64,000 nt of DNA from JBJKSO01 sp046703825. GTDB lineage: Bacteria > Chloroflexota > Dormibacteria > Aeolococcales > Bog-877. Below the pieces are notes generated by a model. That model was given only the letters and a program-made list of their open reading frames with translations. It ran no database searches and had not been told where the DNA came from. Both the position numbers and the translations under genes were made by a program. Location: positions 1 to 64,000 of the forward strand of contig JBJKSO010000087.1 in the NCBI GenBank assembly GCA_046703825.1. Reading direction: 5' to 3'. Positions 16,940-26,074 of this stretch are shown here, piece after piece; position 1 is the stretch's first letter; each line of letters starts with the position of its first letter.

Positions 16940-17716
16940 TCAGAACCCTATGTGCGGGTCGTGGAAGACACCGTACTGCAGCAACCGGATGTAGAGGTCG
17001 GTGAAGATGAGCGTGAACAAGCTGATCCACGCAAAGGTCGAGTGGCGGGCGTTGAGCCAGCTGACCCTTGACCACAGCCAGTGGCGCTGGCGACCGGCGA
17101 AAACACACGAGAAGCAATCCACCGCGCCGCCGACGAGGTGCCGCAGGGAGTGGCAACCGAATGTGTATCCGGTCAGGAAGATGATGTTCACCAGCATGAT
17201 CGCTGTGCCCACCCCGAAGCCCCAGTGGCCGTGGTACGAGAACGCCTGATAGACGTCGATCCACAGCACCACCAGGAACCCGACTGCGAAGTACAGGAAG
17301 AAGCGGTGCAGGTTGTTGAGAATGAAGGGCAGCCGCGTCTCACCGCGGTAACTGCTTCCTCTCCCCGTTGGAGAGACGGCGGCCAATTGGCTGGGCTCCC
17401 GAATCGCGCAAGCCGGAGGATCCCCGAAGAACGAGCGGTAGTAGGCCTTGCGGTAGTAGTAGCAGGTGGCGCGGAAGCCCAAGGGAATGTAGAAGATGAA
17501 GAGCGCCGGTGAGACCGGCGTCCTGCCGATGGCGACCTGCGGCGAGTAGAAGGGCGACAGGTACTGGTGGAACTGATCGCTGTGGAAGAAGACGATGGTC
17601 CAAAGGCTGTATATGCCAAACAACCCCAGCCAGGCGACCACGTTGGTCGGATAAAGCCACCACCGGTCCCGCCTCCGGACCTCTAAGCGTCCCCCGCCCA
17701 AAAGTCCGGCAGCCAT
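16940..17716 (-). CDS. sdhC: Succinate dehydrogenase membrane anchor (Sdh1-type cytochrome b subunit)
   Basis: 258 residues with about five hydrophobic segments and several histidines in or near membrane helices (NNLHRFFLYFAV, GCHSLRHLVGG, NARHSTFAW), suiting haem b and quinone binding. The sequence pattern (CYYYRKAYYRSFFGDPPAC, YRGETRLPF, FTDLYIRL) matches the long single-anchor subunit of the actinobacterial Sdh1 enzyme. The start directly follows the mdh stop, and the fused sdhAB begins 1 nt after this gene, so all three are co-transcribed. Confidence 0.85.
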   Translation of the reverse strand: MAAGLLGGGRLEVRRRDRWWLYPTNVVAWLGLFGIYSLWTIVFFHSDQFHQYLSPFYSPQVAIGRTPVSPALFIFYIPLGFRATCYYYRKAYYRSFFGDPPACAIREPSQLAAVSPTGRGSSYRGETRLPFILNNLHRFFLYFAVGFLVVLWIDVYQAFSYHGHWGFGVGTAIMLVNIIFLTGYTFGCHSLRHLVGGAVDCFSCVFAGRQRHWLWSRVSWLNARHSTFAWISLFTLIFTDLYIRLLQYGVFHDPHIGF

Positions 17717-18640
17717 TCAGCCCAGCACCTTGGTGACGTCGCGCACGGCCTCCGCTGAGCGTTCCAACTCCGCCCGCTCACTTTCGGTCAGGGGGACCTC
17801 AAGAACTTCTTCGACCCCATGTCGGCCCAGCTTCACGGGCACCCCCATCACCACGCCCGATAGTCCGTACTCACCTTCCAACCGGACGGCGCAGGGCAGA
17901 AGCTGCCGGCGGTCGGCGAGGATCGCCTCCACCATCTGAGCGCTGGCGGCGGAGGGCGCGTAGTAGGCGCTTCCCGTCTTGAGCAGCTTCACGATCTCGG
18001 CGCCGCCGTCCCGCGTCCGCTGCACGATCTCCTCGAGCCGAGGTCCGGCGATGAGCTGGCCCACTGGTACCCCGGAGACGGTGGTGCTGGCTCGCAGGGG
18101 AACCATGCTGTCTCCGTGGCCACCCAGAACTAGTGCCTCGACGCTTCGCACCGAGACGGCGAGTTCCGTCGCCAAGAAGTGGCGGAATCGGGCAGTGTCC
18201 AAGATCCCGGCCATGCCGACGACGCGATTGCGGGGCCACCCACTGACTCGCAGCGCCAACTCAGTCATGGCGTCCAGTGGATTGGTAACGATAACCAGCA
18301 CGGCATCGGGAGAGGCCGCGACAACGCGGCGGGTGACCTCCCCCACTATCTTGGCGTTGGCACTGACCAGGTCGTCCCGGCTCATGCCCGGCTTTCGCGC
18401 CAGCCCCGAGGTGATGACAACAACTGCGGAGCCCGCGGTCAGCTCATAGTCGGTGCCGCCGACCACGTGTGAGTCATAGCCGACCACCGGCCCCGCCTCG
18501 GCCAAGTCAAGTGCCTTGCCCTCGGCCAAGCCTTCGACGATGTCGACGAGCGCAACATCGCAGAGGTCCAGCTCGGCCAGCCGCTGCGCCAGGGTGGCGC
18601 CGACGTTGCCGGCCCCGATTACTGAAACCTTCTGCCTCAT
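17717..18640 (-). CDS. mdh: Malate dehydrogenase
   Basis: NAD-dependent oxidation of malate to oxaloacetate in the TCA cycle; LDH-like MDH subfamily. The ATG at 18640 has GGAGG 4 nt upstream and gives 307 residues; the frame is open further upstream without conservation. The Rossmann motif GAGNVG is at 9-14, the mobile loop has Arg82 (GLARKPGMSRDDL, Arg rather than the LDH-type Gln) and the catalytic His is H175 in LGGHGDSMV. It is the first gene of the mdh-sdhC-sdhAB operon. Confidence 0.94.
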   Translation of the reverse strand: MRQKVSVIGAGNVGATLAQRLAELDLCDVALVDIVEGLAEGKALDLAEAGPVVGYDSHVVGGTDYELTAGSAVVVITSGLARKPGMSRDDLVSANAKIVGEVTRRVVAASPDAVLVIVTNPLDAMTELALRVSGWPRNRVVGMAGILDTARFRHFLATELAVSVRSVEALVLGGHGDSMVPLRASTTVSGVPVGQLIAGPRLEEIVQRTRDGGAEIVKLLKTGSAYYAPSAASAQMVEAILADRRQLLPCAVRLEGEYGLSGVVMGVPVKLGRHGVEEVLEVPLTESERAELERSAEAVRDVTKVLG

Positions 18641-18683
18641 GAGTCCTCCACTTGCGCCGCGCTCCGGGTGAGCACCCCGCCCC

Positions 18684-18689
18684 ATGATA
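18684..18689 (-). promoter_or_regulatory. Probable -10 box (TATCAT) of the mdh-sdh operon
   Basis: TATCAT on the minus strand lies 43 nt before the mdh start, just inside the gap after ppa. This leaves a short leader that contains the Shine-Dalgarno sequence. No -35 consensus is evident. Confidence 0.4.
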
Positions 18690-18714
18690 CGAACTCGGCC
18701 TCGGGGGTTACGGG

Positions 18715-19233
18715 TCAGTGGCCCTGCTCGCCGAAGCGCCGAGTGCAGTCCTCGATCGCCTGCCAGGCGGCGGCGCGGCCCTCCCACCCCCCGACGCTGA
18801 CCTCCTTACTGTCCTCGAGCTGCTTGTACGTCTCGAAGAACACCTCGATCTCAGTTAGCCAGTGCGGGGCCAGGTCCGCGAGATCCTTGATCTGCTCGAA
18901 ACGGGGATCGGCCGCGGAGACCGACAGAACTTTCACATCCGGGCCGTGCTCGTCGGCCATGTGCAGCAGCCCGATTGGCCGAGCGGTGACCAGGCAACCC
19001 GGGAAGGTGCCGTCTTCCACCACGACCAAGATGTCGAGCGGATCGCCATCCTCGGCCAGGGTGTCGGGGATAAACCCGTAGTCGGTGGGATAGTGGACTG
19101 AGGAATGTAATACTCGGTCCAGCCGGATGAGATCCCGCTGGTGATCCCACTCGTACTTATTGCGGCTGCCCCGCGGTATCTCGATTACGGCCTCAACCAG
19201 CCCCGCCTGAACTGGCGTTCGCTGATGGTTCAT
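18715..19233 (-). CDS. ppa: Inorganic pyrophosphatase (family I)
   Basis: Hydrolyses pyrophosphate and so drives biosynthetic reactions. 172 residues with the family signature EDGDPLDILV (the DxDPxD metal site), substrate residues in IPRGSRNKYEWD, YPTDYGFIPDT and the C-terminal HWLTEIEVFFETYK. The ATG at 19233 follows a TAGAAT box by 6 nt, so the mRNA is probably leaderless. Confidence 0.96.
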   Translation of the reverse strand: MNHQRTPVQAGLVEAVIEIPRGSRNKYEWDHQRDLIRLDRVLHSSVHYPTDYGFIPDTLAEDGDPLDILVVVEDGTFPGCLVTARPIGLLHMADEHGPDVKVLSVSAADPRFEQIKDLADLAPHWLTEIEVFFETYKQLEDSKEVSVGGWEGRAAAWQAIEDCTRRFGEQGH

Positions 19234-19239
19234 ACCTAT

Positions 19240-19245
19240 ATTCTA
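19240..19245 (-). promoter_or_regulatory. -10 box TAGAAT for leaderless ppa
   Basis: TAGAAT, 6 nt, then the ppa ATG on the minus strand. Confidence 0.55.
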
Positions 19246-19285
19246 GCCCCCAAAGTCGAGGGGCAGATCGAGGCACTGGGATCCA

Positions 19286-20836
19286 CTATTGCGGCAGCTT
19301 GGCCGCGAGATCGGCGCGCACCCACAGTTTTGCATATGGGTAGCGGGCTACCTGTCGGTACCGCTCCTGCAAGAATCGGGACAGCGGCCCGAGTGTATTG
19401 TAATATCCGGCGGTTGCAATGAACACCTCGGGCTGCATCGACTCTACCCGATGATACAGGCTCGTGGTGCCCATCCAGAACTGGTCTACATATATGGGGC
19501 CGGCCGGGAGCATCGACCTGAGGGGAGTTGTGAGGTACACCCATGCGTCTGGTGACCACACCACCGCAGTGGCGCCAGCGAGTCCGTGTCGTCTAAGCCA
19601 GGCGGCGGCCTGGTCCTCAGAGGCTGCCGCCGGGTTGTACGCTTTGACAAACTGCGCGTGGCCAATCGCTCCCGTCGCACGCCCCACAAACACCGGATAG
19701 TATTCCGCCGCCAATTTGAATGTGAAGAGGCTCCCTGTAGTCAAATTGGACCCTATAACCATCGTCCACAGGACCGCGGATAATCCCACTGAGGCGAGCA
19801 GGGGAGCCCAGCGAGCGCCAGCGCCGGCGAGGATGCGCCGGTAGGACCCCAGCTCGATCGACGCCAACAGCAGCGCGGCCGGGACGCAAGCCGGCAGCAG
19901 GAAGTGAATGTAGGGCCGGTTGGGAATCACGTAGGCGAGCAGCAGGGCTCCCAACCATACCCACATCAGGAGGTGGAAGAAGCTCGCGCGCTTGCGCAGC
20001 AGCAGGGTGCCGGCTACCAGCAACGCCAGCGCGATGGCGCGCGGCATAAGGCTCCCAACCGAAGGATGGAGGGTTCCTGAGGTATACCCGGCAAAGCTAG
20101 TTACGAGGTAGAAGCTGACATTGTGCAGACCGGCCCGAACGACGTAAGGAGTGAGGACCAATCCAACTACGAGCGCCGCCGTCACGGCCAAAGCCAAGAC
20201 CGGGCGCCAGAAGCGTTTAGGGCTGACAAAGACCAGCGTCATTGCTGCCGCGAGGAAATCGGCCAAAACGGTCTGCTGAATTAGCATTCCCACGCCGAAC
20301 AGGGCTCCCGCCAGGGCGCCCCACCACTGCGCGCGACCCCTGTCGGACCGGGAGGCAGCGAAGATCGCAACCATTCCCCAGATCGTGGGCGCGATCAGGA
20401 AGTTCTCGGGGAGGGCGAGGTCGCCGTTGAATGCGGGTGTGCCGATAAGTATCGCTACCAAAAGCCCTGCCGCCAGCGCTCGCCGGCTGCCCAGCGCCTG
20501 CCGCGCCAGCAACCAGACCCCCGCGACGGCCAGAAGCCCGGCGAGTGTAGAGAAGATGTGCAGCGCAGTCTCGCTCGGACCGAACCATCGGAGCGCCGCA
20601 TCGTAGATCCAGAAGAGAACCGGAGGTTTGTTGTTCCAGGCACTCAGATACAGCACTTTGCCGTGGAGAGTCATCCAGGCAGTGCTTGCATATCCTGACT
20701 CGTCTGTGTACCAGCGCGGTTCGAACCACGTTGGCACCCGCAGCAGTACGTACAAGACAGTGGGCGCGAGCAGAGCCAGCCGATCAAAGCCGCGGCCGGG
20801 CGCGGACTTGGGCTCCTGGCCGGTTGCAGCCTGCAC
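19286..20836 (-). CDS. Glycosyltransferase family 39 / ArnT-like membrane protein
   Basis: 516-residue polytopic membrane protein of the GT-C fold that transfers sugars from a polyprenyl-phosphate carrier. The acidic pair expected in the first extracytoplasmic loop is present (YTDESGYA, D45-E46), followed by NNKPPVLFWIYD, and about 10-11 hydrophobic segments and a soluble C-terminal part. The start is a GTG. It forms a small glycosylation group with the epimerase and the GT2 gene, whose product could make the polyprenyl-phosphate sugar it uses. GC content looks lower by eye than in flanking genes. Confidence 0.8.
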   Translation of the reverse strand: MQAATGQEPKSAPGRGFDRLALLAPTVLYVLLRVPTWFEPRWYTDESGYASTAWMTLHGKVLYLSAWNNKPPVLFWIYDAALRWFGPSETALHIFSTLAGLLAVAGVWLLARQALGSRRALAAGLLVAILIGTPAFNGDLALPENFLIAPTIWGMVAIFAASRSDRGRAQWWGALAGALFGVGMLIQQTVLADFLAAAMTLVFVSPKRFWRPVLALAVTAALVVGLVLTPYVVRAGLHNVSFYLVTSFAGYTSGTLHPSVGSLMPRAIALALLVAGTLLLRKRASFFHLLMWVWLGALLLAYVIPNRPYIHFLLPACVPAALLLASIELGSYRRILAGAGARWAPLLASVGLSAVLWTMVIGSNLTTGSLFTFKLAAEYYPVFVGRATGAIGHAQFVKAYNPAAASEDQAAAWLRRHGLAGATAVVWSPDAWVYLTTPLRSMLPAGPIYVDQFWMGTTSLYHRVESMQPEVFIATAGYYNTLGPLSRFLQERYRQVARYPYAKLWVRADLAAKLPQ

Positions 20837-21020
20837 GGGGGCTGGAGCCGTCTTGATCTAGTGGGCCCCCGCGAGCACCCGGCCGCCTGGTCGAGATGTT
20901 CCGCTGAACGGGCCGAGCGTTTTAAGGGTGGACATCGACTATCCCAAGGTGGAGTTTGATTGCTGAAGCCACCTACACCCTGTGACCTAGCTGAGACTTC
21001 GCTCGGGCGGGTGACGGCCC

Positions 21021-21026
21021 TAGTAT
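21021..21026 (+). promoter_or_regulatory. -10 box TAGTAT for a leaderless transcript
   Basis: TAGTAT, exactly 6 nt, then the GTG at 21033 of the epimerase gene. Confidence 0.55.
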
Positions 21027-21032
21027 GCCTGA

Positions 21033-21980
21033 GTGCCATCTGCGACCCGGCATGTTGCCGTCAGCGGCGGAGCCGGATTCATCGGAACCCACACCGTCCG
21101 CAGGCTGCTCGACGGCGGCCACCGGGTGTTGGTCATAGATGACTTCCGTCACGCCTGCGGCGTACCCGTCCCGTCCCAGGCGGACCTGGTACGAGCCGAC
21201 ATTGCCTCTCCTGCGGCCGCTGACGCGCTCCAGCGCTTCAGACCCGACGCCGTGCTCCACCTGGCGGCGCGGGGCGGGGTCAGCCGGTCTGTGCAGGACC
21301 CACAAGGCGACGCTCTGGTGAACGTAGTCGGAACGGTGGCCCTTCTCAAGGCGGCCAGCGACGCCGACTGCAAGCGCTTCGTCTTTAGCTCCTCAGGGGG
21401 TGCCATCTACGGACGCGCGCGCCGGCTTCCCAGTCGTGAGAGCGACCGACCCCAGCCGCTGTCTCCGTACGGAGCGGCAAAGTTGGCGTGTGAGGTGTAC
21501 CTTTGGATGTTTGCCCGGACATTTGGCCTCTCCGCAGCGGCGCTGCGCTACGGAAACATCTACGGCCCGTTCCAGGACGGGACCGGAGAGGCAGGAGTCG
21601 TGGCGATCAGTTGTTGGCGACTTATCAAACGCCAGTGCCCTGAGATTCGCGGAGACGGAGCTCAGACGCGCGACTTTACCTTCGTAGGTGACGTGGCCGA
21701 GGCCAATCTCCAGGCGCTACTCACACCGGCACAGGGTGCGTTCAATATTGGAACCGGGCGCGCCACATCGGTGAGGGAGGTGGTTGAGACGCTTGTCGAC
21801 GTGCACGGCGGGGGCGTGCAAGCTAAGTACGTGGCGCCGCGGCCGGGCGAGGTAAGAACCAACTTCCTAGATCCTTCCCGTGCCCGCCGCTTCCTGGGCT
21901 GGCAGGCCCGCACCACGCTGGATGCAGGTCTGGCGACCACCTTGGCGAGCTTCCGCGAGCAGTCGCAGATCCTCGGCTAA
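21033..21980 (+). CDS. NAD-dependent epimerase/dehydratase (GalE-like extended SDR)
   Basis: 315-residue sugar-nucleotide epimerase or dehydratase. The NAD motif GGAGFIG is at 12-18, the catalytic Ser/Tyr/Lys set is SSSGGAIYG (119-127) and YGAAK (146-150), and RYGNIYGPFQ and FTFVGDVAEA are typical of UDP-glucose 4-epimerase-like enzymes. The exact sugar substrate is not determined. It is transcribed opposite to both glycosyltransferase neighbours and overlaps the GT2 3' end by 4 nt. Confidence 0.9.
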   Translation: MPSATRHVAVSGGAGFIGTHTVRRLLDGGHRVLVIDDFRHACGVPVPSQADLVRADIASPAAADALQRFRPDAVLHLAARGGVSRSVQDPQGDALVNVVGTVALLKAASDADCKRFVFSSSGGAIYGRARRLPSRESDRPQPLSPYGAAKLACEVYLWMFARTFGLSAAALRYGNIYGPFQDGTGEAGVVAISCWRLIKRQCPEIRGDGAQTRDFTFVGDVAEANLQALLTPAQGAFNIGTGRATSVREVVETLVDVHGGGVQAKYVAPRPGEVRTNFLDPSRARRFLGWQARTTLDAGLATTLASFREQSQILG

Positions 21981-22720
21981 TCGCCCCCCGGGCGGGTCGG
22001 CGCCGGCGGCCGCCAAGTCCGAGCGAGCCTTAGGCGCAACCGGACCAGTTCCTGAACTGCGCGGAGAATGGGAATCAGACGGCCTCCCGACCGGACCCCG
22101 GCCAACCTCGGATGGTGCTCGATCGGGATTTGCACCACCCGGAACCCACTGCGCTTGGCCTTAAAGTACAGTTCGGTATTCAGCAGCGCTGAACGTGCGA
22201 GGATAGGACTGGCCGCGGCAAGCACCTCGCGCCGCATCAGCTTGAACCCGCAGTCAACGTCGCGGTACTTGATGCCATACAGGAGCCGTACAAGGACGTT
22301 GAAGGTATGGCTGACCACCGAGCGATGCCAAGGATCGGCTCGCCGGCGCCTCCACCCTGCTACCAGCTCTGCCCGCTCGGACTGCCCGGCCAGCAGCGCC
22401 AGATCGTGGGGATTGAACTGTCCATCTCCGTCCATGAACGCTACCCACTCACCCGACGCGGCGCGCAGCCCATCGGCGACAGTGATCCCGTACCCCGACT
22501 TGGTCTGATGGCGAACGATCTGCAGGCGATCGCTGTCCTCCCCCAAGGCCAGGCGGGCGACGTCGGCACTTCCGTCAGAGCTACCGTCATCAACGAGCAC
22601 TATCTCAAAGTGGTCGCAAAGCTCCCGCAGTGCCTCCCGAGAGGATTTGACCACCCTCGGCAGGTTCTCCGCCTCGTTGTGCGCCGGTATCACCAAACTC
22701 ACCGTCCCCACTAACCGCAT
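21977..22720 (-). CDS. Glycosyltransferase family 2 (dolichyl/polyprenyl-phosphate sugar synthase-like)
   Basis: 247 residues with a GT-A fold: VIPAHNEAENL, VDDGSSDGS for the nucleotide sugar, DGDGQ as the metal-binding DXD equivalent, and DVDCGFKLMRREVL. Proteins of this type charge undecaprenyl phosphate with a sugar, which would feed the GT39 enzyme encoded at 19.3-20.8 kb. The soluble form, without a C-terminal membrane pair, resembles DPM1. Confidence 0.88.
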   Translation of the reverse strand: MRLVGTVSLVIPAHNEAENLPRVVKSSREALRELCDHFEIVLVDDGSSDGSADVARLALGEDSDRLQIVRHQTKSGYGITVADGLRAASGEWVAFMDGDGQFNPHDLALLAGQSERAELVAGWRRRRADPWHRSVVSHTFNVLVRLLYGIKYRDVDCGFKLMRREVLAAASPILARSALLNTELYFKAKRSGFRVVQIPIEHHPRLAGVRSGGRLIPILRAVQELVRLRLRLARTWRPPAPTRPGGD

Positions 22721-22745
22721 GGCTGCTGCCCTGGTTTTTGTGGTG

Positions 22746-24320
22746 CTAGCCGTGGACGACGGAGATGCCTTGAAGGAGTGTATAGATCAAGGCGGGAAAG
22801 ACTCCTAACACAATCGTGCCGGCCCCAGTCAGAACTGCGGCCAGACTCGCGGTACCTGCTGCCACCCCGCTTGCGCTAGCCGTCGCCGCAGCGGGAGCCC
22901 CGGAGACGGCTTCAAGCTTGAGGCCTGCCAGGGAGGCCGGCTCCTCCCCCTCTTGGGGCGCCGAGAACATGACCAGGATCACGCGCAGGTAGTAGAAGAG
23001 CGACACCGCAGATGTCAGGATGCCCCAGATTGCTAGAGGGAGCTGTCCATCGTGGATCGCCGCTGAGAAGAGGAAGAATTTGCCGAAGAAACCAGCCGTG
23101 GGCGGCAGCCCCGCCAGTGACACCATGAATATTGCCATCAAGGCCGCTAGGAGTGGCTCTCTCCGCCCCAGTCCAACCAGCTCAGAGTAGCGATCACAGT
23201 CCTGGCCCCGGCGGCTGAGGATCGTGATCACTGCAAACGCTCCCGTGTTCATCATCGTGTAGGCGGCGAGGTAGTAGAGAGAAGCTTGAGTGCCGTCCGG
23301 CCGTCCGAGCGCCACTCCAATCAGGATGTAGCCCGCCTGGGCGATTCCGGAATAGGCCAGCAGGCGTTTCACCGACGATTGAGCCAGGGCCACGACGTTG
23401 CCAAAGACCATGGATACCACGGCTACCACCGCGACCGGCAACTCCCATTCCGACCGGTACCCAGCGAAGGTCACCGAGAAGAGCCGGAGAAAGGCGAGAA
23501 ACGCCGCGGCCTTGGTGGCCACGGACATGAACGTGGTCACCACCACGGGCGATCCCTGGTACACGTCCGGCGTCCACCAGTGGAAAGGTGCGGCAGACAC
23601 CTTGAAGCAGAACCCCACGCCGATTAGCCCCACCCCCGCGAGCAGCATTGGGTCCAACTGCTGGGTCAGCGCCGAGTGACTGACAACAACGTGGATCTTG
23701 GTCAGAAGCGTACTTCCGGTTTCTCCATACACCAATGCCATGCCGTAGAGCAGGAAGGCGGAAGCGAACCCCCCCAAGAGCAGGTACTTCATGGCTGCCT
23801 CTTGCGGAAGAGCCTCATCCCGCGCAAATCCAGCCAGTACGTACAGGGGAATAGATAACAATTCGATGCCCAAGAAGATGACGATGAGATCGGTGGCGCC
23901 CGTGAGTACAAGCATGCCTGCCACTGAAAACAGCAACAGCACGTAGAACTCGGCCTCATGGAGGCCGCGCCGGCTGAGGTAGCCCGGACTCAAGCACACG
24001 ACGAGCGCGGCGGTCACGAGAACGATGAAGTCGCCAAACAGGGCGAAGCGGTCGTTGGTGTAAGCACCGTCGAACACCACCGGGTGGGCGGCATTGACCA
24101 CCCACTGTCCCATCGCTACTCCGAGCGCCCCTAGGACAACCGCGCCAGTCAACCAGGGAAGATAACGCCGTCCCCTCTCCATCGTGATCAGGTCAAAGCA
24201 GAGTACTAGAAGAGCACCTGCAGCAACGACAAGAATCGGTAGGATGCCGAGCAGGTCCCGAGCTGGGACAAACGGAAGCGGGAACCAGGCCGGTGCAGCG
24301 GCCAGCACGTGAAGCCTCAC
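22746..24320 (-). CDS. nuoN: NADH-quinone oxidoreductase subunit N
   Basis: Antiporter-like proton-channel subunit of complex I, last gene of the nuo run. 524 residues with about 14 hydrophobic helices, FLGIELLSIPLYVLAGF (helix-5 Glu), AMKYLLLGGFASAFLLYG (helix-7 Lys) and FHWWTPDVYQGSP. The start overlaps the nuoM stop by 4 nt (ATGA). An Ala-rich cytoplasmic stretch near residues 468-500 before the last helix is longer than usual. Confidence 0.95.
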   Translation of the reverse strand: MRLHVLAAAPAWFPLPFVPARDLLGILPILVVAAGALLVLCFDLITMERGRRYLPWLTGAVVLGALGVAMGQWVVNAAHPVVFDGAYTNDRFALFGDFIVLVTAALVVCLSPGYLSRRGLHEAEFYVLLLFSVAGMLVLTGATDLIVIFLGIELLSIPLYVLAGFARDEALPQEAAMKYLLLGGFASAFLLYGMALVYGETGSTLLTKIHVVVSHSALTQQLDPMLLAGVGLIGVGFCFKVSAAPFHWWTPDVYQGSPVVVTTFMSVATKAAAFLAFLRLFSVTFAGYRSEWELPVAVVAVVSMVFGNVVALAQSSVKRLLAYSGIAQAGYILIGVALGRPDGTQASLYYLAAYTMMNTGAFAVITILSRRGQDCDRYSELVGLGRREPLLAALMAIFMVSLAGLPPTAGFFGKFFLFSAAIHDGQLPLAIWGILTSAVSLFYYLRVILVMFSAPQEGEEPASLAGLKLEAVSGAPAAATASASGVAAGTASLAAVLTGAGTIVLGVFPALIYTLLQGISVVHG

Positions 24321-26074
24321 TTGCCTACCCTCACCAGGGGTGGCTCCCTGCGCCCTGCGATCGTCGCCGCCGGAGAGCGGTTCGACGCCTGGACATACTG
24401 AGCCGCGCTGAACCGGCTTAGGCGAAGGACGGGGCCCGGGTACACCCCGATTAGCACAATCAACGCGACCAGGGGCGCCAGCGCGATCAACTCCACACGA
24501 CCTATGTCAGTAACCACCCTGCCCCCGACACTCTGAGCGGTGGGGTGATGACCGGGAAGACGCAGGTGCCCCTGGGTCAGTCCCTGGTAGAGGCGCAACA
24601 TGTACCAGCAGGCAAGAATGATGGCGATGCCAGCGATCACTCCGAGCGCGGGTGATGTCTGGAAGGCGCCCAGTAGTATGAGGAACTCACCGACAAAGGT
24701 GTTTAGCAGTGGCATACCGAAGCCAGCCAAGGCAATTACCAAGAAGACTCCACCCATGATCGGCATTGGCCCCCCCAGACCTCCCAGAGCGCGCAGGTCC
24801 CGGGTGGCAAACCTAGACTCGAACACGCCCATACAGATGAAGAGGGCTGCTATTACAATGCCGTGATTAACCATCTGGATGATGCTACCGTTCAGCCCAT
24901 CGACGTTGAGGGTGAATATCCCTAGAACGACGAATCCCAGGTGAGATATTGACGCGTAGCCCACAATCCGCTTAGTGTCAGTCGCGCGCAGGGCATTCAT
25001 CGCTCCGTAAAGAATGCTGATAACAGCCAGCGCCAGCAAGAGAGGCTGGAAGGTGTGGCTGGCCTGGGGGAACAGAGTCAGGTTATAGCGGATCAACCCG
25101 AATGCACCCAGCTTGCTGACAATTCCAGCAAAAAAGACCAGGACCGGGGTGTCGGCGGATGAGTAGGCATCCGGCAGCCAGGTGTGGAAGGGGACGAGTG
25201 GCACCTTGATCGCAAAGGCGAGGGCGAAGGCCAAGAAGAGCCAATCCTGCGTGCTCAGGGAGGTGAAGCTGTGCCCGAAGACGGAGAGGGATCCGGCGTG
25301 AGCCGAACTCACGTATGCCTGCTCGGCGATTAGAGTTGGCAGGTCGAATGTGTATATACCTGTCTGGGACGCCGTGACAAAGTACAGTGCCAGAATGGCC
25401 ACCAGCATGAAGAGGCTGCCGGCTACCGTGTAGATGATGAACTTCAGAGAGGCGGCCGCCCTGCCCTCGCCGCCCCATCCCAACAGCAGCAGGTACACGG
25501 GTATGAGCATTGCCTCCCAGAAGACGTAGAAGAGAACCAGATCCAACGAGAGCAGGACTCCCAGCACGCCGACCTCGGAAAGGCAGACAAGGATGGCGAA
25601 GGTCTTGAGCCGTGACTGGCGTCTGCTGAGAACGATTGCGGCTACCAGGAACAGCAGTCCCGCCAGCGCCACGAGCCAGACGGACAGGCCGTCCACCCCG
25701 AGGTGGTACGAGAAGTTGATCGGCGGGGGCGGTCCCTGGTTAATCGCGTTGTTACCTTGATTGAAGGCGTTGTGTCCGCCCGAGAGCGATCTGGCTGTCT
25801 GCAGCCAGGTGAGCTGCTCCTGAAACTGGAAGCTGATCAATCCGTGCACCTTCGATAGATGCACTCCGTGGGCTATGCCGCTGAGCCGGGTGGCGCTTGC
25901 CTTGGGACTCGCCAGAAAGGCCACCAAGAGCACGCACGCTAGACCGAAGGTGCCGGCGGTGAAGCCGATCAGAGTGCCTTTGAGCAACTCCCTGCGCTCT
26001 CGGGGAATGAGTCCAATGACCGCGGCCGCTGCCAGGGGCAGGAACAGGATCACAGTCAGAATCGGCCAGCTCAT
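24317..26074 (-). CDS. nuoM: NADH-quinone oxidoreductase subunit M
   Basis: Antiporter-like membrane subunit, 585 residues. FYVFWEAMLIPVYLLLLGWG carries the conserved helix-5 Glu; LKFIIYTVAGSLFMLVA and PFHTWLPDAY follow in the usual order. A loop before helix 4 (about residues 87-115, rich in Asn and Gly) is longer than in most homologues. It overlaps nuoL and nuoN by 4 nt each. Confidence 0.95.
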   Translation of the reverse strand: MSWPILTVILFLPLAAAAVIGLIPRERRELLKGTLIGFTAGTFGLACVLLVAFLASPKASATRLSGIAHGVHLSKVHGLISFQFQEQLTWLQTARSLSGGHNAFNQGNNAINQGPPPPINFSYHLGVDGLSVWLVALAGLLFLVAAIVLSRRQSRLKTFAILVCLSEVGVLGVLLSLDLVLFYVFWEAMLIPVYLLLLGWGGEGRAAASLKFIIYTVAGSLFMLVAILALYFVTASQTGIYTFDLPTLIAEQAYVSSAHAGSLSVFGHSFTSLSTQDWLFLAFALAFAIKVPLVPFHTWLPDAYSSADTPVLVFFAGIVSKLGAFGLIRYNLTLFPQASHTFQPLLLALAVISILYGAMNALRATDTKRIVGYASISHLGFVVLGIFTLNVDGLNGSIIQMVNHGIVIAALFICMGVFESRFATRDLRALGGLGGPMPIMGGVFLVIALAGFGMPLLNTFVGEFLILLGAFQTSPALGVIAGIAIILACWYMLRLYQGLTQGHLRLPGHHPTAQSVGGRVVTDIGRVELIALAPLVALIVLIGVYPGPVLRLSRFSAAQYVQASNRSPAATIAGRREPPLVRVGK

